Source of the DNA: Salisediminibacterium beveridgei
GTDB taxonomy: Bacteria > Bacillota > Bacilli > Bacillales > Salisediminibacteriaceae
Assembly: GCF_001721685.1 (NCBI RefSeq)
Contig: NZ_CP012502.1
Span: forward strand, 1,426,001-1,490,000
DNA length: 64,000 bases
Direction of reading: 5' to 3'
A program made the translations under genes and the position numbers. Positions 18,031 through 26,291 of this stretch are shown piece by piece; positions within the stretch are counted from its first letter, which is position 1, and the number at the start of each line of letters is the position of its first letter. Under the pieces are notes generated by a model. It ran no database searches and was not told where the DNA came from. It saw only the letters and a list, made by a program, of their open reading frames with translations.

Positions 18031-19329
18031 GTGTCAGCACTGACCAAAGGGCGAGTAATCTTTCACGTTGATATGAACAGTTTTTATGCATCTGTTGAAG
18101 CGGCTTACGATCCTGTTCTGCGAGGGAAACCACTTGCGATTGCAGGAAATGCTAAAGAGAGAAGGGGCATTGTAGTCACGGCGAGTTATGAGGCTAGGGC
18201 GAAAGGGGTAAAGCCTCCTATGCCGCTTTGGGAGGCGGAAAAGGCTTGTCCTGGCCTGCTCGTACGTCCTCCAAATTTTGAGCGGTACCGTGAAATGTCC
18301 AAGCGTATATTTGATATTCTTTACTCATATACACCTCTCGTGGAGCCAGTTTCAATCGATGAGGGTTTTATGGATGTAACGGATGTTCATTTTGAAGGCC
18401 GGCATGGACTGGATCTGGCTCAGCAGATTCAAGATCATATATTTCAGGAACTGCATTTGCCTTCGAGCATCGGTGTCGCGCCTAACAAATTTTTGGCAAA
18501 AATGGCCAGCGATATGAAAAAACCGATGGGAATATCGGTGCTGAGAAAAAGACAAGTGGAGGACATACTTTGGCCGATGAAAGCTGTGGAAATGCATGGG
18601 ATAGGACAAAAAACAGCGGATAAATTAAGCAGGCTGGGTTTTTTTACGATTGGGGATATTGCCAATGGAGATCCTTCATTTTTAGAGGAGAAATTTGGCG
18701 TAGCCGGGCGTCAGATGCACAATAAAGCCCATGGAATTGATTTCAGAGCAGTGGATCCTGAGAGCATTCATGATTTTAAGAGTATTGGGAATTCCACAAC
18801 ACTCCCCAGAGACACAGCAAACAAACAGGAAATCATTCGAGTTCTGCGAAATTTATCCGATTCAGTCAGTCGACGATTAAAACGTAAAGATGTTTATGCA
18901 GGCAATATTCAGTTAACCATCCGTTACTATGACCGGAAAACGATTACCCGTTCAAGAAAGCTTAGTTATCCGGTGGATGGAACCGATGCGATTTATGAAC
19001 AGGCGAAAGCGTTGTTCGATCAGTACTGGAATGGTCGTACAGTCAGGCTGCTCGGAGTAACTGGGATGGATCTGGTTCAAAAAGGATTCGCTGTAAAACC
19101 TTTGGATCTCTTTAACTATGCAGAAGACGAGAAACATGACCGATTGCAGTCACTAATTGGGGAAGTGCGCTCGCGTTTTGGTGAAGGTGCCTTGCTTAAA
19201 GGTACACAGATAGGCGGGGCATCGTATTCGGATCAGTTACGGGACAAAAAAGGAAGGGGAACCAGCCTGGAGAAAGATTTCCTCAGAGGTTCCATCGGAA
19301 AAGAAGAGGTTGAGGATGATTCTGAGTGA
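18031..19329 (+). CDS. polYB: DNA polymerase IV (Y-family, PolYB/YqjH)
   Basis: Error-prone translesion polymerase. Catalytic carboxylates are visible in FHVDMNSFYASVEA near the N terminus and in PVSIDEGFMDVT near residue 107. SSIGVAPNKFLAKMASDMKKP is the fingers/palm segment, followed by the helix-hairpin-helix (MHGIGQKTADKLSRLG) and the little-finger domain. The 432 residues are slightly longer than usual, with a charged tail after about residue 400. The GTG at 18031 overlaps the SD-like AAGGGGGTG, so initiation at a CTG (18040), 6 bases after that element, is an alternative. Confidence 0.93.
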   Translation: MSALTKGRVIFHVDMNSFYASVEAAYDPVLRGKPLAIAGNAKERRGIVVTASYEARAKGVKPPMPLWEAEKACPGLLVRPPNFERYREMSKRIFDILYSYTPLVEPVSIDEGFMDVTDVHFEGRHGLDLAQQIQDHIFQELHLPSSIGVAPNKFLAKMASDMKKPMGISVLRKRQVEDILWPMKAVEMHGIGQKTADKLSRLGFFTIGDIANGDPSFLEEKFGVAGRQMHNKAHGIDFRAVDPESIHDFKSIGNSTTLPRDTANKQEIIRVLRNLSDSVSRRLKRKDVYAGNIQLTIRYYDRKTITRSRKLSYPVDGTDAIYEQAKALFDQYWNGRTVRLLGVTGMDLVQKGFAVKPLDLFNYAEDEKHDRLQSLIGEVRSRFGEGALLKGTQIGGASYSDQLRDKKGRGTSLEKDFLRGSIGKEEVEDDSE

Positions 19330-19353
19330 TCGCTTTGTTCACAAGAATTCGTT

Positions 19354-19381
19354 CTCAACTTTTTTCGTATTTATCCGATAT
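19354..19381 (+). promoter_or_regulatory. Sigma-D-type flagellar promoter
   Basis: TCAA, 16-base spacer, TCCGATAT, close to the Bacillus sigma-D consensus TAAA-N15/16-GCCGATAT. It is 38 bases upstream of the YlqG-like start and fits late flagellar expression of the whole block. Confidence 0.65.
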
Positions 19382-19418
19382 TTAACATGAGTAGCATTTA
19401 TGAGAGGAGTCTTTGCTC

Positions 19419-21815
19419 ATGCAGATTCAAGGGCAGCAGGTTCAAGGTCAGCAAGCATCACAGGAGAAACCTGCACAGATGCGGGAAGGTGAAGTATACC
19501 GGGCAAGAGTCGAATCACGCCTTTCAGACCGTGAAGCGATGATATCCATTAGAGGTCAGCAGGTTCATGCTGCCTTCGAAGGCGGCGTACCTGAACGGGA
19601 CCGTGTAAATATAGAAGTGAAAGGGAAAACAGAAGAAGGAGTAAGAGTTCGGGAGATTAAAGGTGACAGCAGACGTGAAGGTGGATCAAGGGGACCTAAT
19701 GAACAACAGGAAGTGACGCGGGTGCTGCGAAATCTTGGGCAGCGTGAACCTTCAGCAGAACTGCGTCAGGCGACAAGACAGCTGATGGATCGCGGCGTGC
19801 CACTCACTCGTGAATCAGTCAGCGACCTGGCACAATATACGCAATCGAATCGTGGTTCTGCACAACAAAGGCAGCAAACGGTACAGGTTATGGCGGCAAA
19901 ACGACTTGAACCGACAGCGAATCAGATACGTGCCGTACACGACGCGCTGCATGGGTCAAGATTGTCTGATCAGGTTCGTGCAATGGCAGGGGAAACCCCT
20001 CGGATTGAAGGTCGTACCGAAGGAAGGACAGCGCAAGCGGGCCGTGTGGATCAGGGCAGAACTGCTTCACATCCAAGGCAAGATGTTGCCAGGGCAGCAG
20101 AACAGGTCCGCATCGCAATGCTGACCGGTCAAGGCCTGCGTCAGTCAATCGAAAATCTCCAACAAGTATCCCAGCAATCCGGTGACCGGGAAACCCGTCA
20201 ACAGGTAAATCAGGCTTTACGCGAAATGATTACCCTGCAGGCAAGCAATGGACGAGAAGCCGCATCACAGCGGATCGCACAGCTCGTAAAACCGTCGGTT
20301 CCTCAACAGACAATGAATGCTGCAGGGCAGACGCAGCAATTGCATTCACTGCTTCAATCCACTCAGCAGGTGATTGCTGATTCAGCCAATTTATCAAATG
20401 CTTTAACGCAGGTGAGAGAGCAGCTCAGTCAAGCGAATCTGCCACAGGATATGACTCAGCGCCTCACTGCTGCGATTGATGAAGCAAATACCCGGTTTGA
20501 TTCCGGTCGGGAGTTAAAGGCGAGACAAACCCTGACCCAGACTATACAGGACATTCAGCAAGCATTGCCGCAACAGGCAACGTCACAGTCTTTATCAGAT
20601 TCACAAAGAGAAATGCAGGAATATATGCGTAATGAGATCGTACAGACATTGGGGATGAACCCGAAAGCAGTTCTCATAACAGAAGTAACAGAGCGTTTGG
20701 CGCAGGCAACGGATGATTTCAAAGCCTTTCAACGTGATGCGTCCAAACAGCTGAACCGAATTGAATCCATGGTCAAGCAATTTCGCAATCAGGCGGCGCC
20801 GCAAGTCAAGCCGATGCTTGACAATGTCATTAAGCAACTTGATCGTCAACTCATGAAAAGCGAATGGATGCTCTTTGCAGACATGAAAACGGAGCGCCGC
20901 ATGCTTGGTGCCAGCGCTCAGCTTCATGATGCGAAGAAACTCTTATCACAGGGAAAGCACAGTGAAGCGAGACAGATCGTCAGTCAGGTGCAGTCGACGA
21001 TCGACCAAGTACAGTTTAAGCCGTCGAACCAGCGTGTCCAGCATATGATTACTCAGGAACAGAACTGGTCCGAACCCAAAACACCTGTACATCGGATGGC
21101 TGAACAGTTTGATCATTCCAGCAGGATGATGACCTATAACGATGGGTCGGCCAGGCAATTGTTCGAAGGGATGCGAGGACTCGGGATGAACCGTGAGGCG
21201 GAACTGGCTCAAATTTTAGCTGGTGGCAGGGATGTACCCACCGATGCTCAGCAGCGGAATCTGAAAACCATTCTGATGCAGTTGGCAAAGAGTGAGGATG
21301 AAGGATCCAGGATGCTCCAGCAGCAGGCACAGAATTCCCTCAGTCAAATGAACGGTCAGCAACTCTTAAATCGCAACGAACCCCAGCAAAATCATATGTA
21401 TTATTTTCAGGTTCCCCTGATGGTAAAAGGTGAGAGCGAGAATCTGCAAGTGTACGTCAATTCCCGAAATGAAGGGGACCAGGTGGATTGGGAGAACTGT
21501 AATCTCTATTTTCATATGGAAACCAGCAGTCTCGGTCCGTTGGGCATTGTACTGAACGTGAGTGACCGAAATCTGACTGTCACCTTAAAAAATGATACAG
21601 ATCATTTTGCAGAAAGTGTGGAACCTTTGGCTGACAGAACCATGGAACAGCTTCAGGACATTGGCTATCATGTCGGAAAATTGTCCGTCAAGCCGATGAC
21701 TGTACCCGAAACGGCAACAGTTGGAGAAGTACCTGACCAGACAGAGGATCCGGAAGGATCATCATCTGCACCAGTGCCATTTATGACGGAGAAAGGATTT
21801 GATTATAAGGTATGA
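19419..21815 (+). CDS. YlqG-like large Gln-rich protein, FliK/hook-length-control-like
   Basis: 798 residues, hydrophilic and rich in Gln, Arg and Ser. The N-terminal 90 residues resemble the beta-type start of hook-length proteins (EGEVYRARVESRLSDREAMI). A long low-complexity helical middle (about 90-640) follows, with repeated QQ- and RQ-rich helices. The C-terminal 150 residues look like the FliK C domain (MYYFQVPLMVKGE, MDTSSLGPLG-type METSSLGPLG, NVSDRNLTV). Paired with a stand-alone FlhB C-domain gene directly downstream, this matches the ylqG-ylqH pair of B. subtilis. The ATG at 19419 follows GAGAGGAGT. A role in substrate switching or in an accessory export step is inferred, not shown. 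Confidence 0.75.
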   Translation: MQIQGQQVQGQQASQEKPAQMREGEVYRARVESRLSDREAMISIRGQQVHAAFEGGVPERDRVNIEVKGKTEEGVRVREIKGDSRREGGSRGPNEQQEVTRVLRNLGQREPSAELRQATRQLMDRGVPLTRESVSDLAQYTQSNRGSAQQRQQTVQVMAAKRLEPTANQIRAVHDALHGSRLSDQVRAMAGETPRIEGRTEGRTAQAGRVDQGRTASHPRQDVARAAEQVRIAMLTGQGLRQSIENLQQVSQQSGDRETRQQVNQALREMITLQASNGREAASQRIAQLVKPSVPQQTMNAAGQTQQLHSLLQSTQQVIADSANLSNALTQVREQLSQANLPQDMTQRLTAAIDEANTRFDSGRELKARQTLTQTIQDIQQALPQQATSQSLSDSQREMQEYMRNEIVQTLGMNPKAVLITEVTERLAQATDDFKAFQRDASKQLNRIESMVKQFRNQAAPQVKPMLDNVIKQLDRQLMKSEWMLFADMKTERRMLGASAQLHDAKKLLSQGKHSEARQIVSQVQSTIDQVQFKPSNQRVQHMITQEQNWSEPKTPVHRMAEQFDHSSRMMTYNDGSARQLFEGMRGLGMNREAELAQILAGGRDVPTDAQQRNLKTILMQLAKSEDEGSRMLQQQAQNSLSQMNGQQLLNRNEPQQNHMYYFQVPLMVKGESENLQVYVNSRNEGDQVDWENCNLYFHMETSSLGPLGIVLNVSDRNLTVTLKNDTDHFAESVEPLADRTMEQLQDIGYHVGKLSVKPMTVPETATVGEVPDQTEDPEGSSSAPVPFMTEKGFDYKV

Positions 21816-22111
21816 TGATTTCAAAGCATTTCAATCATGTGAACCGTCGAAAAGTGAATGGCCCCAGTGCCGCCGTGATCCGCTATGATGAAAGCAATGA
21901 TGATGACCCGAAAGTCATAGCATCAGGCAAAGGCTATATTGCCGAAAGGATTCTTGAGCTGGCAAAGGAAAATCACATTCACATGGAGGAGGATGCTCTT
22001 CTTCTTGAAAATTTGATTGATATGGATCTCGGTGAAAACATCCCCCCGCAGTTATATGCAGTGATTGCGGAAATTCTGCTTATGATTGAAGAAATTGAAC
22101 GAAATTATTAA
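21812..22111 (+). CDS. YlqH-like stand-alone FlhB C-terminal domain protein
   Basis: 99 residues matching the cytoplasmic switch domain of FlhB/EscU (AAVIRYDESNDDDPKVIASGKGYIAERI, then IPPQLYAVIAEIL) without the membrane part. The autocleavage motif NPTH is replaced by NGPS, so self-cleavage as in FlhB is unlikely. It overlaps the YlqG-like gene (ATG at 21812, upstream stop ending 21815), indicating coupled translation. FlhB C domains interact with FliK, so this pair may be a paralogous export-switch module. Confidence 0.85.
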   Translation: MMISKHFNHVNRRKVNGPSAAVIRYDESNDDDPKVIASGKGYIAERILELAKENHIHMEEDALLLENLIDMDLGENIPPQLYAVIAEILLMIEEIERNY

Positions 22112-22205
22112 CAATTGCAAAGATTGAACCGATAGTAGCAATAGAGACACGGAGGTTAAAACGGACATACACGGATGTAGGTCACGTTGAAAGAGGTGAA
22201 TGTTC

Positions 22206-22619
22206 ATGATTACTAACGACGCATTACATAAAAAAACCCCCCAGGAGCTTACGACTTTACTGTATGAAGCATTGCTCGACAATCTTGAAGAGGGTAAATC
22301 CGCCATTGAAACGAAAGATTTCATGATTGCTAATGAGAAGCTTCAAAAAGCTACCGATATTTTACACCGATTGGGCGGTGGCTTGAACTACGAGGCAGGC
22401 ATCATTTCCGATCAGCTCGATGCCCTGTATAATTATGCTGCAGATCTGGTCGTCACAGCCAATTATGAAAAAAATTCTGAGAAGCTGCGACTTGCAATCG
22501 AAGCCATAACACCCATAGTGGAAGCTTGGCAAACCGCATTGAAGACCAATCAGGATAAACAGCCACGGATGATGAAGCAAAAAGCCAATGCCTACGAGCA
22601 GTCGGCCATCTACGAATAA
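22206..22619 (+). CDS. fliS: Flagellin chaperone FliS
   Basis: About 137 residues, all-helical, with the family start (ITNDALHKKTPQELTTLLYEALL) and the helical bundle around KATDILHRLGGGLNYEAG and NYEKNSEKLRLAIE. FliS binds the C-terminal helix of flagellin and keeps it unfolded for export. Of two nearby ATGs, 22206 is 7 bases after the GAGGTG SD and is preferred over 22200. It lies 19 bases before the flagellin gene. fliD and fliT are not nearby. Confidence 0.9.
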   Translation: MITNDALHKKTPQELTTLLYEALLDNLEEGKSAIETKDFMIANEKLQKATDILHRLGGGLNYEAGIISDQLDALYNYAADLVVTANYEKNSEKLRLAIEAITPIVEAWQTALKTNQDKQPRMMKQKANAYEQSAIYE

Positions 22620-22638
22620 AAAAGGAGAGAACTCAATC

Positions 22639-24084
22639 ATGAAAATCAATAATAATATTCAGGCGTTAAACGCCTACCGTAACCTCAATCAAAACCAGAT
22701 GAATACATCCAAAAATCTCGAGAAATTAAGCTCAGGTCTACGCATCAACCGTGCAGCGGACGATGCAGCCGGACTTGCCATTTCTGAAAAGATGCGATCT
22801 CAGATCCGCGGCCTTAAGATGGCCGAACGAAATGCCATGGACGGCATTTCGTTAATGCAGACATCAGAAGGAGCGATGCAGGAATCACATACCATGCTTC
22901 AGCGCATGCGTGAGCTTGCCGTCCAGGCAGCAAATGACACGAATACGGATAACGACAGAGATCAGATTCAAAAAGAAATTGATCAGTTAAAACTGGAAAT
23001 TGATTCGATATCTGAGAAAACCGAATTTAATACGAGGAAACTATTGGATGGAAGCAGTGCGATGGTGTCAAGTTTTCCTTCCAATGGAAATGATGAAACA
23101 AATATAATGGGTGAGCCGAATATTTTGGATCCTAATTATGCTACGGGAAATTATGAACTTAATATTTCATCAAGTGAATTAGATGTGGTTATAAATCAAC
23201 CTGGACCAGGATTAAATAATTCAGATTATGTAACGATTGATGGCTTTGGGACAGATGAAGCTGAAGATATGAAATTTGGAGAATATACTATCATTACCAG
23301 AAGTGTTAATGAGGATAATACCGAAGCAACAATTGAAATATTAGATCCTGATGGATTGTCTTTAGGACAACCAAAAAGTATAGATATTGGAAGCAATGCT
23401 CCCGAAGAAGGAGATCAACCTGAAAATATATTTGGTTTAGGAATAGATACTAGTAGAATTAATGGTGCAGATACAGCTAAAATTAGTATTGAAGCAAAGG
23501 CAGAATTGACATTAAGCAGATATGATGATGACTTTGTTAACTTTAATGAAGCAGAGAATGATGATATTGCTGATCCTGTCAGAACTACGCAAGAGATCAG
23601 ATCAAAGAACGGGAATTTCAGATACGAAAGAATTGATTTTTCCTTTAATGCAAATATTGCAGATGGAGATCAGACTTTTAACATCACTAATAATGCCCTT
23701 GCATTTCAGATTGGTCCAAATACAAATCAAGATGTAATGATTGATATCCCTAGAATGAATCAAGTGGCTTTGGGCGTTGAAGATGTTTCTGTATTAGATA
23801 ATGAAGCTGCTAATCAAGCTATATTTTCAATAGACAAAGCCATAGATACTTTAAACGATGCGCGCTCCAAGCTTGGTGCGGTGCAAAATCGAATGGAACA
23901 TACGATTAATAATCTGCAAGTGACCCACGAAAACCTGACCAGTGCGGAGTCCCGAATCCGGGATGCTGATATGGCGGAAGAAATGACAGAGTTCACGAAG
24001 AACAATATTCTGAACCAGTCAGCCACGGCGATGCTGGCACAGGCCAATCAGCTGCCTCAGGGTGTTCTGCAGCTGTTGCAATAA
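22639..24084 (+). CDS. hag: Flagellin with an AT-rich central variable domain
   Basis: 481-residue filament protein. The conserved N-terminal D0/D1 region (to about residue 145) has NNNIQALNAYRNL, LSSGLRINRAADDAAGLAISEKM and the MQ..GAMQESHTMLQRMRELAVQAAND pattern. The conserved C-terminal D1/D0 region (about 395-481) ends in ATAMLAQANQLPQGVLQLLQ. The central domain (about 147-395, bases 23080-23830) is acidic, Asn/Asp-rich and visibly AT-richer than the ends. Of its 60-base lines, 23161 counts 28% and 23461 counts 35% GC, against 53% at 22861. SD AAAGGAGAG precedes ATG 22639. No separate hag promoter is evident in the 19-base gap after fliS. Confidence 0.95.
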   Translation: MKINNNIQALNAYRNLNQNQMNTSKNLEKLSSGLRINRAADDAAGLAISEKMRSQIRGLKMAERNAMDGISLMQTSEGAMQESHTMLQRMRELAVQAANDTNTDNDRDQIQKEIDQLKLEIDSISEKTEFNTRKLLDGSSAMVSSFPSNGNDETNIMGEPNILDPNYATGNYELNISSSELDVVINQPGPGLNNSDYVTIDGFGTDEAEDMKFGEYTIITRSVNEDNTEATIEILDPDGLSLGQPKSIDIGSNAPEEGDQPENIFGLGIDTSRINGADTAKISIEAKAELTLSRYDDDFVNFNEAENDDIADPVRTTQEIRSKNGNFRYERIDFSFNANIADGDQTFNITNNALAFQIGPNTNQDVMIDIPRMNQVALGVEDVSVLDNEAANQAIFSIDKAIDTLNDARSKLGAVQNRMEHTINNLQVTHENLTSAESRIRDADMAEEMTEFTKNNILNQSATAMLAQANQLPQGVLQLLQ

Positions 24085-24092
24085 GTTTTTTT

Positions 24093-24126
24093 AACAAAGG
24101 TTGCATTTTCCCGCAGCCTTTGTTTT
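24093..24126 (+). terminator. Intrinsic terminator after flagellin
   Basis: Stem AACAAAGGTTGC / GCAGCCTTTGTT with one G-T pair, followed by TTT. Confidence 0.85.
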
Positions 24127-24160
24127 ACTCTAAGGAGACAGACATAAAGGGTGAAGCGCG

Positions 24161-24601
24161 ATGGAAGTAAACAAAGTAGGGCGCACCGGTTTAAATCGAT
24201 CAGGACAATCTGCATCTCAAGGAACCGAAGCGAAGGTGACATTCCAGGAAATTATGAAGCAGGGGCGAAATAATGCCCAATACGAACGATTAGGTGAACT
24301 TCTTGGGAAGATTGAAGATCAAGGGAAGACATTGTCAGAATCCAGAACGGTGGATGAACTGCGGAAATATAAGCAGCTGGTCAAAGAGTTTATGGATGAT
24401 GCCGTGAAACTTGGGCTCAATCTCGAGGAACGAAAAGGCTTTAACCGTCGTGGACGAACGAAAGTCTATAAAATCGTTGAGGAAGTTGACCGGAAGTTGT
24501 TGGATCTGACAGACGCTGTTATTCATGAACAAAAAAAATCATTGGATATCCTGAACATGGTCGGGGAAATTCAGGGACTGTTGATTAATATCTATGCCTG
24601 A
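24161..24601 (+). CDS. yaaR: YaaR family protein (DUF327)
   Basis: 146 residues, helical and basic. It matches the YaaR/DUF327 pattern: TFQEIMKQ near the N terminus, DELRKYKQLVKEFMDDAVKLGL, and RTKVYKIVEEVDRKLLDLTDAVI followed by ILNMVGEIQGLLINIYA. The molecular function is unknown. Its position after fliS-hag may reflect a flagellar link, but B. subtilis yaaR lies elsewhere. The start is ATG behind a weak GTGAAGCG element. Confidence 0.85.
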   Translation: MEVNKVGRTGLNRSGQSASQGTEAKVTFQEIMKQGRNNAQYERLGELLGKIEDQGKTLSESRTVDELRKYKQLVKEFMDDAVKLGLNLEERKGFNRRGRTKVYKIVEEVDRKLLDLTDAVIHEQKKSLDILNMVGEIQGLLINIYA

Positions 24602-24614
24602 ATAAATAGGAGTG

Positions 24615-24646
24615 AAAACATGGTTCCGTCGGGAATCATGTTTTTT
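24615..24646 (+). terminator. Intrinsic terminator after yaaR
   Basis: 13-bp stem AAAACATGGTTCC / GGAATCATGTTTT with a G-T mismatch and a T-run. It closes the flagellar block. Confidence 0.87.
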
Positions 24647-24747
24647 GTTTGCACTGATTTATGAATATGGACAACGTGACGCTGTCACAAAGCTAAGAAT
24701 GAATAGAATGGCAGTTCTAGAAGAAAGACAATTCATATGTTAAACGA

Positions 24748-24776
24748 TTGACACAAAAGAAAAAACAGCCTACAAT
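24748..24776 (+). promoter_or_regulatory. Sigma-A promoter of the sucrose phosphorylase operon
   Basis: Perfect TTGACA, 17-base spacer, TACAAT; the expected start point is near 24783. Confidence 0.88.
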
Positions 24777-24786
24777 AAAGATATCA

Positions 24787-24800
24787 TGAAATCGATTTCA
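24787..24800 (+). promoter_or_regulatory. LacI/CcpA-type palindromic operator
   Basis: Perfect 14-bp palindrome TGAAATCGATTTCA with a central CG, as in LacI-family operators and cre sites. It lies just downstream of the predicted start point, a classic position for repression. The LacI-family gene downstream is the likely binder; CcpA is also possible. Confidence 0.8.
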
Positions 24801-24824
24801 GAATTATTATGAGGAGGAAATTAA

Positions 24825-26276
24825 ATGTCTGTGAAAAATGAAATTATGCTGATTACTTACGCGGATAGCATGGGAAAGAATCTGAAAGAGCTGAATGAGG
24901 TCCTGGAAACGCATTTTAAGGGGGCTGTAAGCGGGGTTCACCTTCTTCCTTTTTATCCATCCTCTGCAGATCGAGGATTTGCACCAATGACATATCAGGA
25001 AGTAGATCCCTCTTTTGGGACTTGGAAAGACGTGGAGGTCATCGCCAGAAATTATGACACGATGTATGATTTTATGATCAATCATATTTCGAAAAGCTCT
25101 GCGTACTTTCAAGATTTTGTAGAGAAAAAAGATGATTCGGCGTATGCAGATCTATTTATCCAATACAAAGATTTTTGGCCGAATGGGGAACCGACTCAGG
25201 AAGATGTAGATAAGATTTATAAGCGTAAGCCACGGGCACCCTATATTGATGTAACATTTAAAGATGGTTCATCGGAAAAAGTATGGTGTACGTTTGATGA
25301 AGAACAGATTGACTTGAACGTCTATCATGAGCGGACGAAACAATTCATGAAAGACAATTTGGAATTTCTTGCGAAGAGAGGAGCTTCGATCATTCGACTT
25401 GATGCTTTTGCGTATGCGACTAAAAAACCGGGCACGGATTGCTTTTTTTTAGAGCCGGATACGTGGGAGATGCTAGATGAAATCCAGGAAATTCTCGAGC
25501 CATTAGGGTGCGATATCCTTCCGGAAATCCATGAGCACTATACCATTCAGCTGAAACTCGCAGAACGGGGGTATTGGGTGTATGATTTTGCGCTTCCTAT
25601 GCTTGTGCTCCATGCACTTTACAGTGGTCGCACGGACCGCCTTTCGCACTGGCTGAAGATTGCACCGCGTAAATCATTTACGACGCTTGATACGCATGAC
25701 GGGATTGGGGTAGTCGATGTGGCGGATTTAATGACGCAAGAAGAAATCGAATCCACACGCGATGATCTGTTTACCAAGGGTGCCAATGTGAAAAGGGTTT
25801 ATAATACTATGGAATACAACAATCTCGATATTTATCAGCTGAACTGCACGTATTACAGTGCATTAGGTGATAATGATCAGGCTTACGTTCTGGCAAGAGC
25901 CCTTCAGTTTTTCGCACCTGGTATACCGCAGGTTTATTATGTCGGACTGCTTGCCGGTAAGAATGATCTCGAGCTTCTTGAAGAGACCAAAGTAGGACGG
26001 AACATCAATCGCCATTATTACACAAAAGAAGAGATTGCTGATGAAATGAAGCGACCAGTGATCGATCGACTGATGAATTTAATGAAGTTTCGCAACCAGT
26101 ACAAGGCGTTTGATGGAGAAGTGGAAATCAAGGATGATCCGGATAATCACGTACTGGAAATGACTCGTACAACCGGCAAACTAAAAACGATGCTGACTGC
26201 GAACTTGGCAACGCATGACTTTACGATTCGCTATCTGGATGAAAAAACGGGTGAAATGCAGGAATTGTCCGTCTGA
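24825..26276 (+). CDS. gtfA: Sucrose phosphorylase (GH13 subfamily 18)
   Basis: 483-residue cytosolic enzyme splitting sucrose with phosphate into glucose 1-phosphate and fructose, or the sucrose 6-phosphate version. Family residues: LPFYPSSADRGFAPMTY near the N terminus, the nucleophile Asp in RLDAFAYATKK, the acid/base Glu in LPEIHEHY, and the transition-state Asp in TLDTHDGIGVVD. The C-terminal segment is the short beta domain. SD GAGGAGG lies 8 bases before the ATG. It has a strong promoter with an operator at the start point and is followed by its probable LacI regulator. No sugar transporter gene is adjacent. Confidence 0.92.
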   Translation: MSVKNEIMLITYADSMGKNLKELNEVLETHFKGAVSGVHLLPFYPSSADRGFAPMTYQEVDPSFGTWKDVEVIARNYDTMYDFMINHISKSSAYFQDFVEKKDDSAYADLFIQYKDFWPNGEPTQEDVDKIYKRKPRAPYIDVTFKDGSSEKVWCTFDEEQIDLNVYHERTKQFMKDNLEFLAKRGASIIRLDAFAYATKKPGTDCFFLEPDTWEMLDEIQEILEPLGCDILPEIHEHYTIQLKLAERGYWVYDFALPMLVLHALYSGRTDRLSHWLKIAPRKSFTTLDTHDGIGVVDVADLMTQEEIESTRDDLFTKGANVKRVYNTMEYNNLDIYQLNCTYYSALGDNDQAYVLARALQFFAPGIPQVYYVGLLAGKNDLELLEETKVGRNINRHYYTKEEIADEMKRPVIDRLMNLMKFRNQYKAFDGEVEIKDDPDNHVLEMTRTTGKLKTMLTANLATHDFTIRYLDEKTGEMQELSV

Positions 26277-26291
26277 ATGGAGTGAAAGAGG

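Noticed and set aside
22112..22205. Separate sigma-D promoter for fliS-hag in the gap after ylqH
   Set aside because: A TAAA is present but no GCCGATAT-like -10 element at the correct distance.
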